Source: Nicotiana tabacum
Taxonomy: Eukaryota > Streptophyta > Magnoliopsida > Solanales > Solanaceae
Reading direction: 5' to 3'
DNA: 64,000 nt
NCBI RefSeq assembly: GCF_000715075.1
Contig: NC_134081.1
Location: forward strand, 67,753,153-67,817,152
Part shown: positions 21,750-32,440 of the stretch, in pieces
Numbering within the stretch: position 1 is the stretch's first letter
Layout of the letters: each line of letters begins with the position of its first letter
Translations under genes and position numbers: made by a program
Notes under the pieces: model-generated
Database searches by the model: none
The model's input: only the letters and a program-made list of their open reading frames with translations
Told to the model about the DNA's origin: nothing

Positions 21750-22944
21750 CTACAAGCTTAACTGGGATTGGAGGAACAAATATATTGAATACTTGAAGAA
21801 TGAAAAGCTCTCATCGGACCCTAAAGAGTCGAGGGCCCTACGAACCAGAGCTGCTCGATTCACATTGGCTGAAGATGGAACATTATATAGAAGGACATTT
21901 GCAGTATGCTTAGTGCCAGGAGACACCGATTATGTTCTACGAGAGGTCCATGAAGGCACTTGTGGGAACCACTCCGGCGCCGAATCACTGACTCACAAAA
22001 TCATTAGAGCGGGATACTACTGGGATAGCATGGAAAAAGACACTAAGGAGTTTGTTCGAAAATGTGATAAATGTCAAAGATTTGCACCGATGTTCCATCA
22101 GCCCGAAGAACAACTTCATTCAGTCTTATCCCCATGGCCATTCATGAAATGGGGGATGGATATCGTCGGCCCTCTACCATCGTCCCCAGGTAAAGCCAAG
22201 TTCATTTTATTTATGACTGACTATTTCTCTAAATGGGTTGAAGCACAGGCGTTCGAGAAAGTGAGAGAGAAAGAGATTATAGACTTCATCTGGGATCACA
22301 TCGTATGTCGATTTGGGATACCTGCCGAAATAGTGTGTGACAATGGAAAATAATTTATCGGCAGCAAAGTGATGAAATTTCTCGAAGACCATAAAATAAA
22401 AAGGATATTATCAACGCTGTATCACCCTAAAGAAAAGGTTGAACGAAGCTAAGGGGAATTGGAGAGAAATTCTACCCGAGTCCTTTGGGCATATCGAACA
22501 ACATCAAAATCCAGTACGGGGGCAACCCCGTTCTCCTTAGTATATAGCTCCAAAGCCTTGATTCCAGTCGAAGTCGGGGAACCCAGTGCCAGGTTTCAAC
22601 ATACAACAGAAGAGTCAAATCCCGAGACTATGAATACTAGCCTCGAATTATTGGATGAAAAATGAGAAGCCACACTCGTTCGAATGGATGTACAAAAACA
22701 ACGAATCAAAAGATACTACAATAGGAGAACCAACCTTTGCCACTTCAGAGTAGGGGACTCTTTCCCGAGGAAAGGTACCATCAACACTCAAGATCCTAGT
22801 GAAGGGAAGATCGGCCCAAATTGGGAAGGACCCTACCAAGTCCTCGACATCGTCGGAAAGGGATCTTATAAGCTCGGCACGATAGATGGCGAACAACTGC
22901 AAAATAATTGGAACATATCGCTTCTCAAACGGTACTATTGCTAA
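21750..22944 (+). pseudogene. G1 integrase, with catalytic Glu region deleted
   Basis: It would insert cDNA into the genome. The zinc-binding HHCC part is visible (REVHEGTCGNHSG ... CDKCQRFAP), then the core with WGMDIVGPLPSSPGKAKFIL (first Asp) and GIPAEIVCDNGK (second Asp; stop at 22351). Next come TLYHPKE and then RLNEAKGNWRE. The expected stretch between them, with the catalytic Glu (NGQAE-type), is absent, a loss of roughly 50 bp. The C-terminal part is clear: WAYRTTSKSSTGATPFSLVY, then GKIGPNWEGPYQVLDIVGKG and LKRYYC at 22944. Further stops lie near 22450 and 22663. Confidence 0.9.
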
Positions 22945-24496
22945 GGTATGACTTTATTCCCCTTTTTCATTTATATATTCGACACTAACTCACTGCAGGT
23001 GATCGATCGAAGACATCGAGACCTCAGGTTTTAAAGCACGCATTGCACTCTTTTTACCTTAGATTAGTTTTTGTCCCAGGTGGGTTTTTCTGGCGAGATT
23101 TTTAACAAGGCAACAATTATGTGCTACATAAGGACCATTCAACAGTATCCAAGGCTTCTTTACAATCAACCTCGAATACTAGGGGACATCACCCTCGGAT
23201 GTTACACTTTCGAGGAAAATACTTTGTGCCAAAGGGTCTTGATAGAGAAACTTTGTAATGGGCCAAACGGTAGAATGAACCGTGTCCATATAGATTAGTC
23301 GAGCCCCGATGGAAAAACATGTATGCATGTATAAATTATAAAAAGAAGCATTCTTTTTATATCAATCATCTTGTGTCTCAAAGAAAACTTTCAATACAAG
23401 CTCCATACTTATGATTTTGTGAGAAATTGCTCAAGGGCCAAGTGCAAATATACCTCGTACACTCAGGGACTCACGTCGACGATCGACATATTCGAGTAAT
23501 CTAAACTCAAATTCATAAGACCTCAAAGAGGCACTCCTCGATCTACAGGCCAAGGCCATCATTCTCGGGGACTAACACTTCAAACAAGTTCGAAGTGTTA
23601 TTGAAAAATAAGCCCAAGAGGCATACCCAAAGGCTACAGCCAAATTAAGCCGGCTCGGAGACATCCGAATCCCGCAATAAAAATAGGCCGTCAAATTCTT
23701 TGAAAACCCGATTAAAAAAGGCTACCCTCGGCAAGTAATCAAAAGGGCTTCGATAAAATCAGCCCTCGAAAAACCTTAAGAGGTATCAAATTATCTTAAC
23801 ACAAACGTGCTAAGGCACAAAAAGCAAAGGGGTTTCAATTGACATCGAACCCTCAAAAAACCCAATGGGTAAAGACTACGTGTTAAGGCATAAAGAAATT
23901 TTTTACTAAGTCTTCTAAGCCGAAAAAGGGAAAAAAAATAGCCATCTTTTAGAGGCCATATCGCCCCAATCTAAAGAGCCTAAGGGCCAATACACTTAGA
24001 GTTCGAGATTTTGTTCTCACTCAATTCGGACCTAAGGGTTCCACTATTCCGAGCTCAAATAAAACTGACTTGAATATAGCTCGAGGATTCATCATTATTT
24101 GATATAAAACCTTAAGGGGTCTGTTACTCTTAATTCGAAACTTACTCGAACTCGGCTATAAAAACAGTACAATTACGGCTTCGATCAAGCCGTCTGAAAT
24201 CAAAATCCCAAACATATTGTTAAGCTAGGGGACTCGCCCTCGCTTAACTAAAAACCTAAGGGTTTGTTCTACTATGAGTTCGAGCTATTGCTCACTCGAT
24301 TATAGAGGCTACAACAACCCGATTGCAACAAAGTTTTGACAAGGCAAAACAGAATTTATCATAAATCAGAAATCGAAGACGAAACGGAAAGAAAAGGAAT
24401 ATTTCAGATATGCAAAGTATTTACAAAGACCACACAAGGTGTTACACAAAAAACAAAAGGAGAAAAAATCCTAAATGCCTAGTCCGCTTTGGGAGC
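22945..24496 (+). other. G1 non-coding region after integrase
   Basis: No protein similarity seen. It contains scattered copies of TCGAG, CCCTCGG and TAAGGG-like words typical of this family, but no clean tandem repeat. The 75-residue frame at 23071-23298 is not recognisable. The convergent end of the antisense gene lies at 24497. Confidence 0.65.
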
Positions 24497-26931
24497 TTAA
24501 TCTTCATCTCCTCCACTCTCGTATCGACTCGCAGAGTCTTCTTCATCGGAAAGCAAAGCTTCGGCCTCGTCTTCCAAAACCTTCGCATTCTCGATATCAG
24601 ACGTGAGGTCGAAGCCACGAGCATATACCTCCTCAAGAGTCTCTCTTCGAGACTGGCGCCTAGCATACTCGGCAACACGGGACAATCTAACCTCAGCAGC
24701 ATCAAAAATTTCCTTTTCCCGAGTGTTAGCGGCTTCGGCGTAAGCTCGGTAGGAGGCCACAAGCGCCTCTGCCTTGGATGTAGCCCTTGCAAGCTCAGCG
24801 GCCAACCGAATCTCGAGCTCCTCCTTCACACTTTGGAGTTGACTCTCAATCGAAGATAGTTGGGGCCGAACCGCTTCTTTCTCCGAGGCGAGACAGTCCA
24901 TGTTCTGCTTCTACCCCAAAGTCTCTGCCTCTTTCATCTTGGCCTCCTCACGAAGCTGCTCAACCAATTCGGCCTTCTGCTGAACCTGCAGGAGCAAAGT
25001 GTTAGTCGCCAATATCAAGTTAATACAAACAAGCTCCCAAAAATTTACATTACCCATTCAATGAGCTCGGTTTGATCTTCATGAGCTCTTGTTAGCTCGG
25101 CCCGAATACTCATGATCTCCTCTTCTTTATGCACATAGAAGAGTTTAAGGGCATCTCTCTCCTCCGTAAGCTTTTTGAGATCGGCCTCGCATCGGGCCAG
25201 CTCAACTCGGTATTTGGAGGACGCTTCTCGATAGAGCACCGTAGCCTGTATAGAAAGGAAGGAAATCAGACTTAGAGAAATAAGAACAAAACGTAAGCAT
25301 GGTAACATGGGCTAAAACTCACTTGGTTCAGAAGCCGCTGAGCCTCATAAAAAATGAGTGATACGTCCAGTTCGGGAACATCTTCGACCCCTACGAAGCA
25401 GCCACGAAATATATCATCCCCTTCGGGAGCCGTCCCCACATCAGGGGTCCCCATGGACCAGGCATCCCGAAACTGCCCCTCAGAGAACGTGGGGCCGGGC
25501 GGCGAATCATCGATGTTAATTGCCCCGAGCGAGTCACTTGGGGCATTCTCTTCTCTTTGAAGGGCCTTAGAACTAGACCCTTCGGGCACACTCGCTGGTT
25601 GCTCATCACAGCAGGAGGCATCATCAACACCCGATGACTCGGGGACCCTACTCAGACCTTCCCCCAAGATCATCTCTATCTGCGGCTGAACCTCCTCGAC
25701 CGTCACCGCATCAGCAGTTTTCGAAGCTTCGATGCCTTCCCTCTTCCGAGCCACCAGCAGGCAGTCGACATCTTCTCCCTCCTCGTCTTCATCTCGTAGT
25801 GTTTGGACTACATTGGTAGACAGAACGGAGGGATTAGTCTTCGACTTTCGAGCCCTGCTTTTCTTGGGCTTTGGGGTATCTGGAGTCAAGGCCCTTCTCC
25901 TTTTCTTATCTTTGGTCGGATTGGGACCTCCCCTTCCCCATGGGAGGTGGCCTCATGACGACATTATCTCCAGGGCCTATATGAGAAGAAATCATGTTAA
26001 AAAGAAGTATTTCACAGGAAAGCATCAAACACGGACATGGGAACTTACCATAATTTTTGGCCACCCATCGTCCCTTGACCAAATCGCGCCACGAGTGCTC
26101 AGCATACGAAGAGGTTGAAACCAGTTGTCGAACCCAACCTGCAAGGTCTGGGACTGCACCAGGAAACCAGGCGGAAGCTGCACCATAAAGAAGAATATAG
26201 ATGAGAAGAGGTAAAGGAAATATAACAAGTAGTCAAACGTTATCAGTGAGGTTCTACTTACGCTTCATGTTCCATTCTTCGGGGAATGGCATCTTCTCGA
26301 CGAGGATTAAGTCGGAGGTCCTGACTCGGACAAACCGGCCCATCCACCCTCGGTCCTTGTCCTCGTCTATACTCGAGAACAATACCTTCGTGGCCCGACG
26401 CTGAAGCCTTATCAGTCCGCCCCGATAAAGATGGGGGTTGTATAGCCTAATGAGATGATCGAGTGTGAAAGACATACCCTTGACCTTGCTCGAGAAGAAT
26501 CTGACCAAAATGACAATGCGCCAAAAAGAGGGGTAGATCTGGCCCAGGGTTACCCGCTATTGGTGGCAGAAGTCGATTATGATAGGATCGACGGAACCTA
26601 GTGTGAAAGGGTAAGTATACACACTTAAGAACCCTTTCATATGAGTGGTGATGTCCTCCTCGGTGGTAGGAATCACCACCTCTTTATTCTCCCAGTGGCA
26701 GTCTTTTTCACCTGTTCGAGATCGCCTTCAGATATTGAACAGATATATCTAGACATGGGCTCGCATTGGCCAGGAACCGAAGAGGATTTTTCGACTTTAA
26801 AGTCGGAAGTGAGTTCACATGGCCTGGGGATGCACTCTTCGATACGTGGCTACACCGGTGTTTTGTCACCGTCCGACCACAATGAGGAGGCTTTTTTCCT
26901 CTTGAGGAGCATTCTTTGATGTTTTTGCCAT
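24497..26931 (-). pseudogene. G1 antisense additional gene, five exons, decayed
   Basis: Transcribed opposite to the element. Inferred exons: 26931-26262, 26177-26049, 25976-25323, 25245-25054, 24985-24497. Each intron begins GT and ends AG (GTAAGT..GCAG, GTAAGT..ATAG, GTGAGT..ACAG, GTAATG..GCAG), and joining keeps the reading frame or phase. Exon 1 starts MAKTSKNAPQEEKS; its later part, FTLDHLIRLYNPHLYRGGLI and KMPFPEEWNMK, is conserved in antisense proteins of similar elements as I recall them. Exon 3 is acidic (DEDEEGEDVD, GAINIDDSPPGPTF). Exons 4-5 form long coiled coils. Decay: stops near 26865 and 26574, a frameshift near 25915, a stop at 24911. Function unknown. Confidence 0.8.
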
Positions 26932-27302
26932 TACTATATGAGGTTTAAGGAAGAAGAAGGCGGAATTTGTGTTTTAATAAGAGATTGGCAAACGGAAACC
27001 AGCAAAGTTGATGAACTTGAAGTGAATAGAAGAGCTTTTGAAGATTAGAATAAGTTTGAAAGTAAAGTTTGAGAAGATTATGAAGGCGGTCTATTTATAA
27101 TAGCCACTTTGATGGTTTGAAAGCACCGGTGGCCGACCATCAATTGGCGTTAATTAATGACCTTGGGAATTATGCAAACACGACGCTTCAATCGCTTCTG
27201 TCGCTTACGTCACGATGTTGACATCATAATTGATTGAGGTATTAAATCAAAGTCTCAAAATTCATTTCTTCTCATTACACTCCAAAAAACGAGAGGACTA
27301 GA

Positions 27303-27904
27303 TGTATACGGTCGAAATCGGGCATATCCTATTTCGTTGGCAGGGGAGTTGCCCCGAGGGTAACCTCATAATAGATCGGGCTCGAGTTCAAAGATAGAAC
27401 ATCGAGCCTAGAGATTGAAGTGTTCTATGAGATCGAGGCCAGCAACAATCGAGATCAAGCATGACTGACGTCGAGTAAGGCGTAATAACGGAATGACGAT
27501 ATATCAGTAACCGGTCGAAGATCACGACGGAAATCCCGGAACGGATCAAATTAAAGTAGTTGTTAGTGCCAATCATGGGATCTACTTCCGTTATTAGAGT
27601 TGTACCTTATTTAGGATTCCTCTATTATATAAAGAGGGATCACATTCAGTTGTGAGGCATTTATTATTCACTAAGAAAAATATACATATACGCTGTTTTC
27701 TTTGTTCATCATTGTTCATCGTTGTTTGTTCTATCCTCTATTGTTCTTTTTAACTAGCCTCGAGACTGTCTCGAGTCGAGGTCGAGGCGTTGTTTGCAGA
27801 CCGGTTTGATTCATTTCATTGTCTAATTTATTTATTCAATTCGTTGTTTATCAATTGATACTGGATTAAATCACATATCCTTAAAACCGCAGTATAAGTT
27901 TACA
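27303..27904 (+). repeat. G1 3' LTR
   Basis: 602 bp, TGTATACGG to TTACA. TATA box at 27626-27634. It lacks the 25 bp that precede the final CA in the 5' LTR. The purine-rich GAGAGGACTAGA before it is a weak polypurine tract. Confidence 0.88.
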
Positions 27905-28035
27905 TAACTTTTTAATTTTTTTTTTTATATATAGCCTATTTATTAGGTGTAAAAAAAAAAAAAAAGGCCTCCACAAATGTGGGGCCTAAAGCAGTTGCTT
28001 TACCTGATTTATGGACGGGCCGCCCTAGACAGGTG

Positions 28036-28806
28036 ACGGATTTCGGAGCACGTGAGCTGTGGTTGAAGTTGCTCCCCAACCCGATACAGGACCGTTCGAA
28101 GAGATGAAGGCGGATAAGATTGAAAGCCCTCGAGACCTGGTCAATGATAGTTGAATTTCCATAGAGATCACTGCCAATTTTGTTACACTGAAGAGATAAG
28201 CATCAGCTGGAGTCCCGCTCCCATTACCCACTTTCTCCAATGTGCAGCCTCAGGACTCGGAACCCTCATTTGCCCTTAGACAAAACCATCTCATCTTTTT
28301 TTAAACAGCTTTGTAACTCGATCACTCCTGCTTTTGGAGATTGTTCGGACATTGAAAATCAAGACTCTCTCACTCTTTATTGTTTTGCTCAGTCTATTTT
28401 AGTCTTTCTCATTCGTTGTTATTTTTAATTTGCTAACGTCTTGAATCAAACGAATTAATTGCTAGTGGCCCTCAAAAATATATAATTTCAATTGTTTAAT
28501 CTCAAAGTTAGTTTTTGGGTCAAACGCCATATAGTTTTGATTATTCTCTAGTTTTATCAAGGATTTTCTTTCTTTCAGTTTCTTAAAGTACATTTCAAGT
28601 AAATATTTATCTAAGGATTAGGACGTTACATCATCACGTACGACCTTAGGGCAAAGGGAAAAATGCAGAAAGGAAATGATTTTGGAAAAAGCAAGACAAA
28701 ACTCCCTTCTTACAAATTCAAAAATGTTCAAGTGTTGAAGACAACAAGTGCAATCAAGACATTCACTTGCTTGACTTGGCTAAGGTCAAGACACCCAGCC
28801 AGTTAT
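28036..28806. other. Intergenic flank of the hAT insertion
   Basis: The insertion target resumes here. A minus-strand frame open from about 28240 to 28025 would continue across the original, uninterrupted target into 3143-3060, but it has no ATG start and no motif I recognise. I see no other supported feature. Confidence 0.5.
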
Positions 28807-28840
28807 CCCCCCCCCCCCCCCCCAACACACACACACACCC
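28807..28840. repeat. Poly-C and CA microsatellite
   Basis: A run of 17 C (28807-28823) followed by (AC)n and CCC. Confidence 0.9.
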
Positions 28841-28954
28841 TTCACAAGCAAGGAGCCAAATAAGTAAATTTTACCTGAAAGTGGTGAGATTCACTTCTTT
28901 TTCCTTTGTTGAATCAATTCAATTTCTAAACAACTATTAGAGCGTATACACAGG

Positions 28955-29155
28955 TTGTGTCGTGGATATCTTGTGTGAATAATAAATTATTTCATTTGTA
29001 TTTTCTTCAACGATATCGAAAATACAACAATAATCTCAGAAAAATCATTAGATTGTGTCGTGAATATCTTGTATGGCTAATAAATCATTCCATTGTATGT
29101 GTTTTATTCAACGAGACAGAAAACATAACAATTATCTCAAAAAAATCATTAGCAT
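28955..29155. repeat. Tandem duplication, about 98-bp unit, two diverged copies
   Basis: Copies at 28955-29051 and 29053-29155 share TTGTGTCGTG.ATATCTTGT, AATAAAT.ATT.CATT, TTCAACGA.A and ATCTCA.AAAAATCATTAG. Moderately diverged. Nothing coding. Confidence 0.75.
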
Positions 29156-29580
29156 TCTAGCTTACCCTCCACGTAACTCGAAACTCGAACCCACAAGTTG
29201 GTGGTGGAAGCATTGTATTGTACCATTAGATTTATACTTCTATTTCTAGATTTTAAAATTCGAAAAGGTTGACAAATACAAAATATTAGTAATGGTTATT
29301 TCAGGCTAACCCTAATTCGTAGCATCCTTGAAGTTATATAGCCGCAATAGATTAGTTTTCATTTCTGCTTGGAGCATCTGCAATTATACCAGATTCCAGA
29401 CGTAATAAGGAACTTATATTTCAAAGCCTGATCTAGGGTGTTTTCCTTCGTACCAAACACTAAATGATTAGAACTGACAGCATGCAACCTCAGAGAACTG
29501 ATCCATGTGTATCGATTAACAGAACCTGCACCAACAACTGAAAATGGAACCAAAAAAAGTTATGTGATATATTGGTCTCT

Positions 29581-30340
29581 CCGGGGCCAGCTATAGGGTA
29601 AAGCTTCTAAAGTATTTGTTTGAGGCCCCCAAATTTGGGGGGGCCTCATTTTTTTAATACCAAAATAGGTTTATAGCCTGTTTTAGAAAAATAATGAGTA
29701 GATTTTACCTTGAAAATTAGATATTTTTTTTTTATAAAAGGAAAGAATAAATGTGTAACTAATTGAAGTGCGCGTAACACTTTTCATAAATGTGAATTTC
29801 TTTCAAACCTTTTTTTGTATGAACAAAAAATCTAACAAGTGAAATTATTATATTCCACTTTTTACCCATTTTTTCATCGAAAAATATGTAGTACTAAATC
29901 ATATTTTACACTATTCATTTTCTTTCTTGGTTTGTCCAAGAGTTAATTGTTCGCATAACTTTATACTCTTATATATTCTCTTTCTTGCTTTTTTCGGGTT
30001 TAACTCTGATAACTTAGTAGGAGTAGTATTATTAAAAAACTCACATAGCTTAAAAGTACTATTGATATCATATATCGTGCATTCTTTTTTATTTTTTCCT
30101 GAAATTTCAAGCATTTTGTGTTATTGAAGGAACAAAAAGATATCTTGAAACCAAGTCATCATTTTTCTTGAATTAAATTCTATTATTATAACTTTCAAGT
30201 GTTATTATCATCTCATTTTATTCTTACTTCATAGTTATATATTGTCTTTTATTCATTTATTAGAATTTAAATATGCCATGAAAAATATGAATCAAGTTGT
30301 TCAAAACTAAAATAAAAGAGTTAAAAACTATTATAAATTA

Positions 30341-30398
<58 letters not shown>

Positions 30399-30448
30399 CC
30401 TCTTATCAACATTGACTTTAGGCCACAAATACTGTTAAGCCGCCCCTG
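29581..30448. mobile_element. hAT-like non-autonomous remnant
   Basis: The left end CCGGGGCCAGC...AGTATTTGTTTGAGGCCCC and the reverse complement of the right end, CAGGGGCGGCTTAACAGTAT, then TTGTGGCCTAAAG, show GGGGC..., AGTATTTGT and GGCC modules in the same order, as in the element at 3152-28027. No clear 8-bp duplication is seen. The interior is AT-rich, with a palindromic GAGGCCCCCAAATTTGGGGG at about 29622 and a 67-residue minus frame (29911-30114) of no known family. Confidence 0.45.
30342..30396. repeat. (AT)n microsatellite
   Basis: About 27 uninterrupted AT dinucleotides inside the hAT-like remnant. Confidence 0.95.
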
Positions 30449-31895
30449 AAACTCAATAAAAGGAATCCTGCTATTATATACTACTAGTATTCGTGCGGAG
30501 AATATTAAATAATATTTTTTATAAAAAAAATAGGTAGATACAAAGGAACATACAAATGCTATTATTTTATCAAACATATAAATGCATCGAATATTCTTAC
30601 CTTCAAGTCATCAAGAAACAAACTTATCCATTCCTCACAAAATTGCCATGAAAAAAAAAAATGTGTTATCTCATTATTACTATATCTTACTATCCATTAG
30701 AAAACTGTTAGTGGTGTAAGGACCTATACACATCTAAAACTTTATTGTCAAGACCGGCACAACTATTCTTAGACTAACCACAATCATGCAAAAACACCAA
30801 AATCTTATTTCATAAGGTCTAAAAACGCCTTTGAACCTAAGTACAAAACCAACAATAGCAAAATAGTTCAATTAAAGTGAATCAAAATTATTCGATAAAT
30901 ATGAACCTCATATTTCTCCCTTATATTTTAAGGTAGCTTAACATGCTTCCAGTTATATTGCAAATTCTAGATGTGGAACAATTCTTTCTTATTCAAACAT
31001 GCCTATCTAAAAATACAAACTTAATGACATTACTCTACTTTGTCATCTAAAAAGAGTTGACTGTCTAAGGCTATATTTCTCAAATAAAGAGAGGAACAAC
31101 TTCACCCTCAGCTCAACAAACAATTACCTCAACAATTCTAACTTTTAGACAAAGATTCTCAAGTTGCTTTTACTTCACCACGGACCATTTTCATGATGTC
31201 ATAACTATATATAACAAATAAAGAAAACAAAACATGGTTCTATAAAAGAAACATGTTATATTCTGTATGATTGTTCACAATAGCGTGAGAAAAAATATAT
31301 GGGCAAATACTTACACAGATATAGTACAAACATGCAAAAATAATAAAGGTTAGAACCACAGCTTTTGCAAGATATTAATTATCAACTATACCCCACAGAC
31401 ATACCAATATATAGTGAAACTGCAATACACAAATTGAGATGCCAAAAACATTTCAAGTTACATTATATCCAATGGATTAAAACTGCCCAACCCAAGTTAC
31501 AACAACATAAAAGTTGATACCTCTTAGATATATTATTCCTTTAGAAAACAAAAATTGAATATTTCAATGGCAATGGCGTTGAGTTATGAAAGAGAGAAGA
31601 AAACCCCCGAGCAAGAAGAAGATGGATTATGACCTTATGGGGGCTGAACCGTTTGGCACAAATTGTGAAAAATTGGATAATTATTGGCATATTTTATGGA
31701 AAAAAATAATAAAAAATATATGTTTGAATCTGGGAAAAACTCAGATTTTTCCCGCGAGCAAACAAATGCTATAGAAATACGGTTGACACAAACCAAACAT
31801 TGCATGACCGAAGATTATGCAAATACTAACTTTTCTTTTTTGAATTGGCAAAAAAAAAACTGTCAAATATGATTGCGAAAATAATTGTTTTTGGC
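30449..31895. other. AT-rich intergenic DNA
   Basis: No similarity to a known gene or element on either strand. Frames at 31586-31872 are short and lysine/asparagine-rich, as expected by chance in such DNA. Confidence 0.6.
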
Positions 31896-32440
31896 AGGTT
31901 AATAAAAAACTGCCAAAATAAAATTTGGAGGAAGTACTATTTTTTTTTTTAATTGCCAGGTTTAATTTTTATTAATTTTTTTTCTGCATTGGGAGACAAA
32001 CGTGGGTGCTTTGTTCTATTTAAATATAATTTTTAACCAATTTTATTGGAGATTTATTTTCAAAATTAAAATTTGACATGTTATTGTGATGACCTTATAT
32101 CATGATACTATTTTTTTTTGTTGGCATGTTAATAAACAAAACTGCCAAACAAAATTGGGAGAAAGTTGGTAAGTTAATCAAAAAAACTGCCAAATAAAAT
32201 TGGGAAGAAGTACTGATTTTTGTTTTTTGAATTGAGAAGTTTAATTTCTATTAATTTGTCTGAATTGAAAGACAAACGTGAGAGCTTTGTTATATTTTAA
32301 AATAATTTTGAAAGTCCAATTTTATTGGAGTTTTGTTCTAAAAATTAAAATTTGACATGTTATTGTGTTGACACGATGCATCGTAACATTGTTTTGCCTC
32401 TTTTTCTCTCTCTATATAAATAGAATAGGATATAGATAAA
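31896..32440. repeat. Direct repeat pair, about 230-300 bp, diverged
   Basis: Copies at about 31896-32115 and 32125-32440 share GGCA.GTTAATAAA.AA, ACTGCCAAA.AAAATT.GG, GACAAACGTG.G.GCTTTGT, TTTTATTGGAG and AATTTGACATGTTATTGTG. A third, weaker copy at about 33290-33620 ends similarly (TCTCTCCTATTATATATAAA against TCTCTCTCTATATAAATAG). Unidentified repeat family. Confidence 0.6.

Larger units (their letters stand above)
4218..27904 (+). mobile_element. G1: Ty3/gypsy LTR retrotransposon, Tat type
   Basis: Long terminal repeats at 4218-4834 and 27303-27904 start TGTATACGG and end CA. A tRNA-Lys-type primer site follows the 5' LTR. Internal order is gag, protease, RT, RNase H, a second (archaeal-type) RNase H, integrase, then an opposite-strand spliced gene. 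A second RNase H after the first, and extra genes between integrase and 3' LTR, are known features of the Tat lineage. Every frame carries stops or frameshifts. The flanking 5-mers TAAAG and TAACT may be a diverged target duplication. RT is interrupted by element G2. Confidence 0.9.
3152..28027 (-). mobile_element. hAT DNA transposon, decayed and split by nested insertions
   Basis: The left end CAGGGGAGGCCCGACC and the reverse complement of the right end, TAGGGCGGCCCGTCC, form imperfect terminal inverted repeats. An exact 8-bp direct duplication GACAGGTG flanks them at 3144-3151 and 28028-28035, the size expected for hAT transposition. The left arm (3152-4217) carries the C-terminal part of a hAT transposase on the minus strand; the right arm (27905-28027) is only about 120 bp of end sequence. 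Without the insertions the element is about 1.2 kb, so it was already internally deleted and non-autonomous. It contains a MITE (3762-4019) and the gypsy element G1 (4218-27904). Confidence 0.85.

Noticed and set aside
25045..25308. Minus-strand protein with a hydrophobic N-terminus resembling a signal peptide
   Set aside because: The hydrophobic start is translation of an intron; the coding part begins at the AG acceptor (25246).
3152..28027. Reading the GACAGGTG duplication as chance
   Set aside because: An 8-bp exact match positioned precisely at both inverted ends, with hAT transposase inside, is much better explained as a target duplication.
28025..28240. Minus-strand 71-residue frame that might be a host gene cut by the hAT element
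   Set aside because: Starts at a non-ATG codon, no known motif, and the frame is short; kept only as a remark on the insertion target.
31586..31872. Two overlapping 62-residue frames
   Set aside because: Composition fits random AT-rich DNA; no start context or similarity.
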